Both the position numbers and the translations under genes were made by a program. A stretch of 64,000 bases of DNA from Arbacia lixula (Eukaryota; Echinodermata; Echinoidea; Arbacioida; Arbaciidae): the NCBI GenBank assembly GCA_963669155.1, contig OZ022596.1, positions 12,479,224-12,543,223 of the forward strand, read 5' to 3'. Below the pieces are notes generated by a model that made no database searches, was not told where the DNA came from, and saw nothing but the letters and a program-made list of their open reading frames with translations. Positions 10,550 through 21,600 of this stretch are shown here, one piece after another (within the stretch, counting starts at the first letter, position 1; each line of letters opens with the position of its first letter).

Positions 10550-10830
10550 CATACCCAATACATGGAAAAGCCGTCCCATAACGCACCGCAGCGTCATCCG
10601 GATTTTGTTTCCACACGTGACTGCAGACTGCTGCGAATATGGCTGCGCGGTGCATCATGGGAAGACTTTGCTCTATGTGCGGTACGAAGGATTCTCACTA
10701 TGCCCCACTGATCTCCCCAGTAGAGATCAGTGCTATGCCCCAAACTCATCACCGCGTGTGGCGCTGTAACACTCTTTGGGCATTGTGGGTAAGAAACAAA
10801 GCACATGCGGATCCTTCATACAAACTAGCT
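10550..10830. other. CpG-richer block with a hairpin; possible unassigned promoter or exon
   Basis: Noticeably GC-richer than its flanks. An ATG at 10639 (ATATGGCTGCGCGG) opens a 68-codon frame that I do not recognise. A perfect 10-bp stem with a 7-nt loop lies at 10706-10732 (CACTGATCTC/GAGATCAGTG). It could be a gene 5' end or a repeat; I cannot decide. Confidence 0.3.
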
Positions 10831-10834
10831 ACAA

Positions 10835-10925
10835 ACCTGGTCTGAAGAGCAACAACTAATACATTCAGTGTACATCCCATTGCAAACCGAATTAATCTGG
10901 GCAGGCAAATATCATACCGTGTAAC
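10835..10925 (+). mobile_element. F2 fragment
   Basis: AGAGCAACAACTAATACATT and nearby GTACATCCCATTGCAAACC match the middle of F2 only. Confidence 0.5.
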
Positions 10926-11382
10926 GTCCGCATTAATTCAATCATGAAAATAAGCTTATTGTTATATATTTTACAGTCAACATTTTGATTATACTGTATA
11001 ATAAAAACTAAACGTAACCCCTCTTTGCCTTTCTCTTAAATGTATTGTATTAATGTATTTAATATCATTCTTTATTTGGTATGCATCATTTATGTTAACT
11101 CTAGCGGAGGCGAAAAAATGAAGGGGGGAGTTACAGGAAAGCTTTGGAAACAAAATATTGGGTCACATAACGTCTTGTGCTCTTTAACATTCACAGAAAA
11201 TGAATAAAATGCAACTTTACAAAAAGTAAACACAGCACAGCACAGTTGAAGAAGTGTGCAATTTCTTTGGCAGCGGTCTTTATGCAGTGGTTTCCATGGT
11301 AACTTAGCGTGCACATGAAACGTTTTATCAATAGCATATTGAGTCAATCATATCGAATATCGGCAAAAGCATAATGGAGAGT

Positions 11383-11474
11383 TTAACCCTTGGTGTGCAG
11401 AACAAAATAGCGTCCTATGGGATTTGTGTGTATAACTTTAATAAGAAATTCACAGTTAGCACACAAAGAGTTAA
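11383..11474. mobile_element. F5 element, TTAA-bounded, 92 bp
   Basis: Starts TTAACCCTTGGTGTGC and ends GCACACAAAGAGTTAA, near-perfect inverted ends. The internal CCTATGGGATTTGTGTGT recurs in other F5 copies. Confidence 0.75.
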
Positions 11475-11559
11475 TAATACGGGAGTGGCTTATAAGTTCC
11501 AAACTGTAAAGCGTGACATTCTCTTTCCCGTGCAATGCTCTATGCAATAATATAAATTT

Positions 11560-11735
11560 TTAAGGCCTTCGCAGACGACACGATCCGATCAGGCGTTCGA
11601 TTCTGCGATTGGCTAATTCGCGAGCGCGACCGGGTCATGGGATTTGCGCAAGTAGGTGACGTCACATTTGTAGTCGGAGGCCTTCACAACTGCGAATTAT
11701 GACAAAATCGTGTCGCCTGCAGTGGCCCTAGGCGG
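11560..11735 (+). mobile_element. F3 element, well preserved
   Basis: Left end GCAGACGACACGATCCGATC and right end AAAATCGTGTCGCCTGCAGT are inverted copies. The core CGACCGGGTCATGGGATTTG and TGACGTCA (11657) are intact. This is the clearest F3 copy for defining its ends. Confidence 0.8.
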
Positions 11736-12281
11736 AACAATCGTGCTATACATGGTACGGTTGGTATTGGCATTACGTTTGCAAAATTGCTGTTAATCCT
11801 ACCTCTAGTCGCTATCTTGGTAACCTTTGACGAGGTTACAAGTAACGTCAAGATCAACATGATCAAGTAAAGCTCGGCAGTAGTTATGTTTATATCATAG
11901 ATAGGTAGTAAAAAGGCACAATATGTAAATAAATGTAAGATACACTTTCTAAGCTGCAATCAGTCATCATATACCATTAAAGATATTGATAAATTAGCCT
12001 TTGTAGCAGACGTATTGATATATCATTGCAAATGATTCACCATTTCCTATTTACCCCCTCAATACCTAGCATACTGAAATATGACACAGTTAATAAACAC
12101 ATGGTCCCGAGAGGACTGATCAACGAGTAAAATTTGACAACATTTTGATTCAATAATCGGTCTATGTAGGACATAATATGTTAATATCTACTGTAGATAA
12201 CACTGCTTGTTATTGGCATATGCTTGGTTTTACTTGCTTCTGTTAGACATGTAGCACAATACATAATTATCTATTCTTCAA

Positions 12282-13090
12282 GCCCCCTCTCTCTCCTACA
12301 TATTTCTTAGCTTTTCTCTTTTTCCTCCTCGTTTTCTCTCTTTATTTCCCCACCCTCTCTCTCGTTTCCTTTCTCTCCCCACCCCCCCCCCCCCATCTTT
12401 CCCTGTCTCACCCTTTACCCCTCATTTTTGCCACCTCTCTTTTCGTCGTTCAATCCCCCTCTTTCTCGTTTTGTATCTCTCTCCACCATCTTTTTCTTTC
12501 TCATCCATTTACTCTCCCTCCTTTCCCCCTTCCTCTCTCTCCTTCTTACCAATTCTCACCTCGTTTGCTCTCTTTATTCCCCCACCCTCTCGTTTTGTCT
12601 CTTCTCCCCCATCTTTCCCCTTCTTATACCCTCCCTCTGGCCAATTCTCTTTCTCCCCTCTTTTCATCGTCCTTGTCTCTCTCTCTCTCTCTCTCGTTTT
12701 GTTTCTCTCTCCCCCATATTTCCCTTCCTCACCCATTCCATCTCTCTTTCACCACTTCTCTTTCTTCCCTTTTTCACCGTTCTCCTCCCTTCTACCTCAT
12801 TCCGTTTCTCTCTCCCCATCCTCCTCTCCGCCTCCTCTTACCAATAATCTCTTTTCCCACCTCGTTTTCCTCTCTTTATATCCACACCCCTTTCTCTCGT
12901 TTCGTTACCTTTTCCATCATCTTTCCCTCGCTCACCCCTTTCCTCTCCCGCTCACCAATTCTTTTTCTCCATCTTATCCTCGCCCCCCTCTATCTCGTTC
13001 CGTTTCTCTCCCCCCTCTAATACCTTTTCTCCCTTTTCTTTGTCATTCAGTATCTCTTTGCCCCATCCTCCTCTCCCCCCTCTTACCATT
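12282..13090. repeat. 800-bp pyrimidine-rich tract
   Basis: Almost wholly C and T on the + strand, built from diverged units near CTCTCGTTTTGTCTCTCTCC. Long open frames through it are Ser/Pro/Leu/Phe-only artefacts. Confidence 0.9.
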
Positions 13091-13099
13091 CTCTTTACA

Positions 13100-16000
13100 A
13101 TCAAATCACAAATCACATCGCTAGAGTTTCAGAGAAACAGGGAAGGCAATCGAGTGCATTGGGAAAAGGCATGCGTTTAATTCTGATTAAATATCAGACT
13201 TGAGATTCGTACATGTTCAAGATTCATGTCCACTGGCACACACGTAGAGACCACTGGAACTGCCAAGGATCGCACTATAGAGGGCGCACTTTCATTTCGT
13301 TAACCACATCAACATACTGCGAGACTACAAAGAGAGAGTAAAGTAAAATGACTTAAATAACAGAAAGCAGAAGACACAAATGGTTAACCCCACAATCACA
13401 CAGATGTGCCTTTGTAACTACCATGGGAACAGCCAATGAGCATTGAGTATTGTAGCCGTTGCCATGGTAATTACACACCGGCAATGGTAAGGTGCGTATG
13501 TCTTCACGCATAGTAAACTGCACACTTTGTCACCAAGAATATAAGATTGCGATAAAAAGAGGATTTCAGTTTATAACTGACCAGCCACTCTAAGAGTGTT
13601 CATCAAATCGTCCACCCCCCTCCCATCCCCTACTCCTACCCCCATTCCCAACCCATCCCAAATCCTTCCGCGCTGTACACATGATTAAATACATGTAACT
13701 ACAATAAGTATCATACTTGAATATCCCGTATTCTACACTATACTTCGAGTTAACAGCTAGCTTTACGAATACATATTTACACACATTTCAGTACGTCGAA
13801 TCGTCGAATATAACCAAATGGAACGTATGCGTCGTTTCGCTATTAATTTTTACTGAAAGACCAATAATATTATGTCAAGCTGATCACAAGGTTTCTGCGA
13901 AAATACAGCCATTCTAAAAATAGGTAACATCATAATTTATCGAAATGTATTACATATTGCTATGTTAACATGGTATCTTATGGTACTAACAGTTTCCAAG
14001 AGTGAAGCACTTCCAATCGTTTAACGCTATTTCGGAAATTAGTGGTCATTATTTATTTTTATTGCACCAAAGAAAATACCGAATTGAAGTGATTAATCAA
14101 AATATTAGAATTACAATCCGAAACTAATTCATAACTTTTATGACAACATAACACACTACATAATAACAAGGAAAATATATGACAAAGATGCACATGTATT
14201 TCAAGAAAATCTTTGTCTCCGCTTGTTTATAGGTAAATAAAGTAGATAGAATGTCATATTAGGACAATTACCCGCAATCAGTACTATTGTAACAACGTTA
14301 GTATACCCTGTTGACAACATATACTTCCATAATCTCCGCATTATTTGATAAATAAAATTCTAGCAATTTCACAAGTCGAGTATATATTCATACATGTATG
14401 TACTGATATAAATAACGAACATCATACAGTGTACATGTATAAATTCAACAAGTCAACATACTCGCAGTCTATACAGGAAGACTATTTTTCATACGAAGTG
14501 TAATATTCACTGGTGACATTTTGGTAGTAGGGAAATGCACCGATACAATAATATACACAATGATCTTGAATATACGCGTAGCAATTAGGTTGAAGAGATA
14601 CCTGTATCACACACAATGGTATTTGTGATTTACATATCATTTCATATACAGACATTGTGACAACCGTTGAGACATCCCATGGGCTGTAAGAATATATACA
14701 TGTATAGGTATTCTCCGACATTCCCCAGAATAAACAACCGCACAAGGTTTCTTAACCCTTTCGTTACCGAGCCTTGAAAGCCCTATTGGCTTACTTCACA
14801 TCTTCATGCCAATATGGCAATGAGAGAGTCAACCCTTACATTAATACGCCTTGAAAACCTCGTCGGCTTACTACAAATCTTAATGCCGATGATAAAAATA
14901 TGTTGAACTGTGTTGTTAAATTCTAGTCTATACTTTGACACTTTGGTTAGACACCATTAACACCGGGTTTGGCATATATCCATATACATATATACAGCTT
15001 GGGCAACGCAATTGGGTGTTAAGTTGACCCCAGAGTATTACACAGCAAGACGAATGCAAGTAGGGTACTCGTCTCGAGCTCCAGTACATTATATCCAGAA
15101 TTATAAATAATCATATATGATTTATATAATCATAAATATTCAACATCTTTGTAAACCCTCACAGTACCAAACACCATCAGTCCAGTTTCGATTACAATAC
15201 ATTTTGTTCTGCCGATGGGACTGAGAGTATTGATATTCAACTTGTACAATATCCAATCAGAAAGCTCAACGCATATTCAATTTGTACATTAGCCAATCCG
15301 AAAGCTCAACGCATTGCCTTTTCCCATAAGTATACCATATGATTGTCGCCTTGTTTCTTATGGCTTAAAACATATTTCGTGAACTTATATCAATTCAAAT
15401 CAAATCAAATTTTATAAGTGCGTTCAAACTACATTTATCTTTTTCTTGATTAATTGATGCATAATTCCCAATAACACATGTCATAAAAATAAAACCTCTT
15501 TTCTCTTCTGTAATATTTTTTCTATTTACATAAATGCATATTTACAGATTAATGGTAGTTACTCAACAATGCGACTGACTTCACTGCCATGAATCAACCA
15601 TCTCAGTACCAAGCACTGAAAAGCATATACACACATACTCTGTTGTACCATGGGATTGAGAGTGAAAGGCACTCAATCGCAAACACCGATAAAAACTTCT
15701 CTTTTTTAAATGAGCTTATACGCATGACAAGGTACTCAAAGGGGCGGATTACTCCAATATAAGATATTGTCGATAAGAACATATTGGAGAGACGGAATGG
15801 TACAGGTTGGAGTTAAGCAGGGTCAGGCAGAATGGGTCTGCGGTGGAAGACTAGGTAATACACCTCAAACAAGGACTCATGTTGCAAATTAGGTTGTAGT
15901 CTAAACTCTTCAGACCAAATACTTTAAGACGACATCGAAATAGAGTTTGCGCACGCAGACTACCCGCTTATAATGTACATGTATATTTTACATTATTACG

Positions 16001-16478
16001 TCAGCCTCTTCGTCATTACAAAACACATATCAAGCTCTTTAGTTCCAAGCCTCGAAAAATCACATTAACTTATAGCACATTGCCTGCAGCTACGGTTCTA
16101 GGAGGGTCAACATCCTTCCAACCATCACACACCCAATAAAGTTCATTTTCTCCCAGAAATGGGTTGGTATATTCATTGTGTGTTTTATTTTATAACAAGT
16201 ACCGTACAACCGATATTAATTTTCTTTACAGGTAATATTCAACAATAAGAACAACAATATAATGCTTTTGGAAGGACGGAAGATTTTATTACACTTATCG
16301 GATAATTCTGAATTTTATCATAAGAGAGGGACGATAATGAGGGCTCGAAAATATGGGGAAAAAATGAAGTCCGTATCAGATAATACTAACTGGACAAAAC
16401 AGATTCCTATATATTTGACAGTTTGACGACAAATGATTTCTCAAAAACCTCTTCTCTGAAACCAGACTTAAGAAGCAG
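13100..16478. other. Intergenic, no gene seen
   Basis: AT-rich unique-looking sequence with scattered remnants: an F7-like fragment at about 13405-13490 (TTTGTAACTACCATGGGAAC) and an F5-like fragment near 14755-14830. Only short open frames without family resemblance. Confidence 0.6.
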
Positions 16479-16651
16479 ACATAATGCACTCTATCTGAAG
16501 AAAGAAATGTAAGTGGGCTGGCCACCTTTGCAAGAACATGTGATAATAGGTGACCAAGTGTATTACAGAATGGAGACCATGGTTGGGTTCAAAACACAGG
16601 GGAAGACAGAAGCTAAGATGGAGTGATGAGCTCACTAAGTTGATTGGCTGA
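16479..16651 (+). pseudogene. Decayed non-LTR retrotransposon (LINE) reverse-transcriptase tail
   Basis: The + strand reads KKCKWAGHLCKNM, then after a one-base shift at about 16540 a continuation VTKCITEWRPWLG, KHRGRQKLRWSDELTKLIG and a stop. The pattern W-A-G-H-(hydrophobic)...RW...W.P....RGR....RW.D is the conserved C-terminal signature of endonuclease/reverse-transcriptase LINEs of RTE/CR1-like type. Only about 57 codons remain, with a frameshift and stops, so it is inactive. Confidence 0.75.
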
Positions 16652-17468
16652 TGACGATTTCTCAAAATAAACGGTTCTCGCTGTGGCTAAAATAGTACCA
16701 CTGAGTTGAAGCGTTTTTAATTGGTGTTCAGCCAATCAGTATAGCCAAAAAATATCCATTCATTAATATAATGAATGAGAAAATATGGTGTAAATTATTA
16801 ATTGTCGCAACCCCCATCTCTCTATGCAGGTAGACTAATCTCTATATCAGCCTCGCGCCACCTATTGTTTATTTATAAATAGGTTTTTGCTTTTGCTAAA
16901 ACTTACATCTTTTATTTTTCTTCTCTCCCTCTCTACTTTATAACGAGATAGTGGAATGTTTATACAGCATGATTGGCCTGCTTTTCTCCCAGTTAACCCC
17001 TTCAATATCAAGCCAGGAAAAGACTAGGGACTTATTACACATTGCAAGCACCTATGGTACTGGGATGGCCAGATCATATATATACACTGTACACGATATA
17101 GCGGTCGGTTATGCGCGCACGGGCATCATTTGCACAGAGTGTCCATACACGCGCGCGCGCATCACCCAAGACGCCACATTAATAAATGCAGCCTTCTGAT
17201 TGGCAAATTAAGAAACACGTTGTCACTTTGCCACACCTTCCGTTGAGCAGGCTGGTGTGTTCGCTACGATGGCCAACCACACGAAGTTACGTTCATTTCC
17301 GACGTTGGCGGAGACATTTCGCGAGCACGTGCCAAGAGTCAGTCTGCATTACACACGCGCACGAAACAATTCTTTTAACCTCCTCTCTCTCATGAAGTGC
17401 TTTTCTTTGGGAGTCGTGCGCGTAACTGGTACCATGATGCATCAGTGGTAGATGGAGCAGAGCATCTA

Positions 17469-17554
17469 TTTCAATAGGTACTAACATGACGAATATCATT
17501 TCGATAGTTGCTTGCCCAACGAAGCAACACGCACAATGTTGCTACCTATTGAAA
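17469..17554. repeat. Short inverted repeat
   Basis: TTTCAATAGGTA at 17469-17480 is matched by TACCTATTGAAA at 17543-17554. The loop holds AT-rich sequence. Confidence 0.6.
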
Positions 17555-17812
17555 CCAAGTTGGTAAAGCTTTGTGTAGAGCTAGCTCTGAGGAGAGTTAA
17601 GGAAGATGGTCTCATAACTGGGTCTTCTGCATTGTCTCACCCGCCTCATCAGTTTTATTGTAAGACGTCGGTATGACGTAGAGCACCTTCTGCAGGAACC
17701 GCGTTATGGGGTCTAAACAATAGATCAGATAAAAAAAAATGAAGAATTCGTTATGAATGATCATGTTATATTAATGTAACAATTTACCAAGCATTCATAA
17801 ATAAGTTTCCTC

Positions 17813-18052
17813 ATCATTATCATCATCATCATCGTCATCATCCTCACTGTCATCAGCATCATTGTCACCACCATCATCAGCATCGTCATTATCACTGTCA
17901 TCATCTTCATCATCATCATCATCATTATCATTGTCATCAACGCCTTCGTCATCATCGTTATCCTCATCACCATCACTATAATCACTTTGTTACCTTTATT
18001 ATCGTCACTATCGTCATGATCATTATCATCGTCATCATCACAACAACAGGTT
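17813..18052. repeat. (TCA)n trinucleotide array
   Basis: Imperfect TCA/TCG units. Frames through it encode only Asp or Ile/Met runs. Confidence 0.95.
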
Positions 18053-18100
18053 GTCATGTTCTTTTTCCCGCTTCGTCACCATCATCCTCATCTTTGACGC

Positions 18101-18147
18101 TTCTACTAATCGATGCCCTCGACTTGAACCCCATACCAGATGAAGAC
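18101..18147 (-). pseudogene. Duplicate of the 3' end of the last transporter exon
   Basis: 47 bp match 18453-18499 with few differences, at an offset of 352 bp. On the - strand it reads FIWYGVQVEGID and stop, against [12 protein letters not shown] in the exon. The GTGAGT-like sequence of the original reads ATTAGT here. It lies between two TCA arrays. Confidence 0.8.
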
Positions 18148-18149
18148 AG

Positions 18150-18452
18150 ACCCGTAGTTATTACTTTCATCATCGTCATTATAACCATCGCCATTATCGT
18201 CTCCATAATTGCCATCATCTCCATCATCACCACCACTACTATCATCTTCAACATCATCATTGTCATCATTATCTTGATCGTTATCTTCATCTTCATCATC
18301 ATCACCAACGTCATCTTCATCATCACCACCCCCACCATCATCTTCAACATCATCATTGTCATCATTATCTTGATCATTTTCTTCATCATCATCTTCATCA
18401 CCAACATCATCACCATCACCATCATCATCATCATCATCATCATCAATAGCAC
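18150..18452. repeat. (TCA)n array with internal higher-order unit
   Basis: TCA/TCT units in which the block CATCATCTTCAACATCATCA recurs about 100 bp apart (near 18242 and 18337). It separates the duplicated exon end from the true one. Confidence 0.9.
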
Positions 18453-18454
18453 TT

Positions 18455-18631
18455 CTACTCACCGATGCCCTTGACTCGAACCCCATACCAGATGAAGACG
18501 GCGAAGACGATCGCGCCGAGGACGATGAAGAGGAAGGCGTAGAGGAACTCGAGTGCGGGGTCGTTGATGATGGGGGAGAAGATCAGATACAGCGACGCCA
18601 GGAAGAAGAGGATTGGGACAATGAGAGGAAC
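18455..18631 (-). CDS. SLC7A9-like: Transporter coding exon 10 (last found)
   Basis: Acceptor CTTCAG|GTTCCTC. Encodes V408-I463, the last two helices ([18 protein letters not shown]). It then either reads GE and TAG at 18455-18457 or splices at G|GTGAGT (exon end 18463). No downstream exon with the usual VVPPEE-type tail was found. Confidence 0.8.
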   Translation of the reverse strand, partial: VPLIVPILFFLASLYLIFSPIINDPALEFLYAFLFIVLGAIVFAVFIWYGVRVKGIGE

Positions 18632-21600
18632 CTGAAGAAGAAATGATCATTTATTGATTTTGACGTCTTATTGTGCGAGGTGAGTCTCATCAGTGTGAAA
18701 GCCATGCATCATTATTTTTCCAATCTCTGGAGCAGCGTATCCTTCTATGGGTGTGTTTCACGAAGGTAAGCTAGGAGAGACTTCACCTGTTCTCATCAGA
18801 TTCTCAATGAATTTGATTCCCATCAGCTAAATGTTGAAATCTTATCTTTTTTAATTAAAATTCTTCTTGCTAACAATCGTCTGAATACAAAGTTGATGAT
18901 TTGTAAAATTTAAGTAAGATTGTTGGAAATTAACTTCCTTGATTAGACTAGTAACAAATTGGAGTATCTCATGAAGCACGAGAGCAGGTCACCAGTTGTG
19001 CGTAGCTTACGAACAGCTTGGTGAAACACCCCCAGGGTGGTATTCTAAAAACGAACTTAAGTTCCGATTTACGTTCCCTACAAACCAACTGTGATTGGCC
19101 GATTGGCGCAGTTGTCAGAATGCCAAGTGACTAAGCTGAGACAGGTTTAGACTTAAGTTTCTATCAGATACATGGACCACCCTATATGCCTCCCTATATA
19201 TCTCCATCTCTATTTAAGGGATGTAACAGCTATTATTTGCAGAGGATAGCCTTATCAGTGTGAACAATGCTATTCATATTAAAGAATCCTGCATTATCAC
19301 CTTCATCACTGGATCAACAGATCCATATTTCACTCCTTCTCTCCTAGATACGGATTAAACTATTGTGCTGAAGAGCGCATGGCAAGCCGTTTTAACATTT
19401 ATTCCCATTTCTTGATATCAAGAAATGGTTTTGTGTAGTTAAGCAATGGCAATTCTTGATATCAAGAAATCAAATTCTTGATATCAAGAAGTCGAATTCT
19501 TGATAAAGATTTCGATTTCTTGATATCAAGAATTGCCATTGCTTAACTACACAAAACCATTTCTTGATATCATGAATTTGAATTCTTGATATCAAGAATT
19601 CGAACGGTTGATATCAAGAAATGGTTTTGTGTAGTCAAGCAATGGCAATTCTTGATATCAAGAAGTCGAATTCTTGATATCAAGAAATCGAATTCGTGAT
19701 ATCAAGAAATAAGAATAAATGTTAAAACGGCTTGCCATAAGAGCGTTAGTAGCAGAAGGTAGAGTTCGAAAAAAATGGTTAATAACAACGTTCAACGAAA
19801 CGAATGAGAATGTCTACACTGCCGTATCTTTACGGGCCTCTACCCTCCTATGTGCGTAAAGCGCAAGATGATCATAACGGTATTTCATGTAACAGGGTTA
19901 ATGGAAACGACCCCAGGAAATAAACATTCGGGACTTCATAGTATAATGGGAGAACGTCCACACTGCCGTACCTTTATGGGCCTCTCCCAGTCTTTGTGCG
20001 TAAAGCGCATGATGATCATAGCTAAGACCGTAAGACTGTAGAATAGCCAGACGGCAAAGCTGAAATAGTTGAGAAGATCGTCAAAATTTCCAAGAGCAAT
20101 TAGCGGCATAGCGATCAAAGTCTGTGGAAAAAGGAATAGAAAACATAAAGAACAAATTAAAATTGTATGTTTTCATTACCTTTACATGTTCATTACGGGG
20201 TTTTTTTTTCACATCACAGAGTATATACGTGGTTAAGGATGGGACAGCCCTTTTGCAGGTCAAAAGAAATAAGACGCTGCAACAACCACGGAAAATGGAA
20301 AAAAATATTCTATGAGAACTTCGTCGAAAACCGCCCGGTTCTTGAAGCCTCGAGATCGGAGACCGCTGTCTGCTATGGTACACACCATGCCCGCTGCCCC
20401 ACGCATCGCGCACTGACAAGGGCTGTGCGCTTATGAATGTAGACTATGGTCGCTACGTTTCAAAACGTGAGCACGGATGGTTTTTCACTTTTCCTGAAAA
20501 GGATAATGAATCTATGTCCTTGCGATTTCATACGTTTTATCTCTGTGGTATACTGCTGCTTCCTGCCGAGTTTCATGACTTTCGAAAATGGGCTACTTTG
20601 TCTTTAAAGTAATATCACCTCACTTGAAAGATGCCTGTTCCGTTATTATTTGGCCAAACTTTGCCGCAGTGGCTTTACAAGATTGATATTCCTTTTAAAA
20701 CCTTTGGATTCACAAGTTGGATGTATGTAACGACAAAGTAATTTGATTTAATTTCCTATAAGCCCACACGAATGTTACACTAATTTGCCAAACGCCCTCA
20801 ACGTTACCACAGGTTAACAATGTGTCGTTGATACATCCTTCCTTCAGTAATACACACAAGATTGATAGTTCAGCACAGAAGGAGTTAATCTGAATCCGAC
20901 TGTAAGGGTACGTTTATTTGAAGGCGTTTTGAGGGAACCGTTTGACAGAATGCCAACTTTTCATTGGCCGTTCATTTCACGTTTTTTCTCGCCTCATGCG
21001 GAGGTAAAAACCGCAGCGTCATTCACTACATTGCTAAATCTGATGCTGGATTATTAGGCTTTGCCGTAGCGGGAAAGCCGTCTCGTCAAAGCGCAAGCGG
21101 GAAGCGGCAACGGCAAACCGTTGTCAACGTGCCATAACGGGGCCATCGGAAATTGGTCTCTCACACTTCATTTTTGCCGTCTGAAACGTAACACGATAAT
21201 TACATTTTCTTTTTTGCTCAAGGGAGCGTTTGGGCTCTGCTTTACTGCAACAAATTGTCTTAACTCTGAATGTGTCCTGTGTGTATTTGTCATCATATTA
21301 TGCACATGAATCCCCGTAGAGCGTCTGTTTGTCTGGCACCTAAAGGGTTAAGGAGAGAATTATGTGGTTGGAAATGTCTGGTTTGTGAATCAATGGAACG
21401 TGATTCATTAGGCTTATACGGGTCTTGAAGACATCAACAGAAGGGATTGGCACATAAAGAATGAAAAAAAACACAGCGGAGGTGAAAGAGGAGTACGAGG
21501 AGAAGAGGGGAATATTAAAGAACAAGACGTAACATAAGAAGAGAGAGAGAGAGTAATAAAGGAGAAGCAAAGGAAAGGGGAGAGAGAGATACGGAATAAA

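Noticed and set aside
12428..13124. Long Ser/Pro/Leu frames, up to 217 codons
   Set aside because: Pyrimidine-only DNA lacks stop codons on one strand; overlapping frames are equally open.
19379..19738. Regularly spaced palindromes considered as a CRISPR-like array
   Set aside because: No distinct spacers of uniform length; the unit is inside a transposon with terminal inverted repeats, in a spliced eukaryotic gene.
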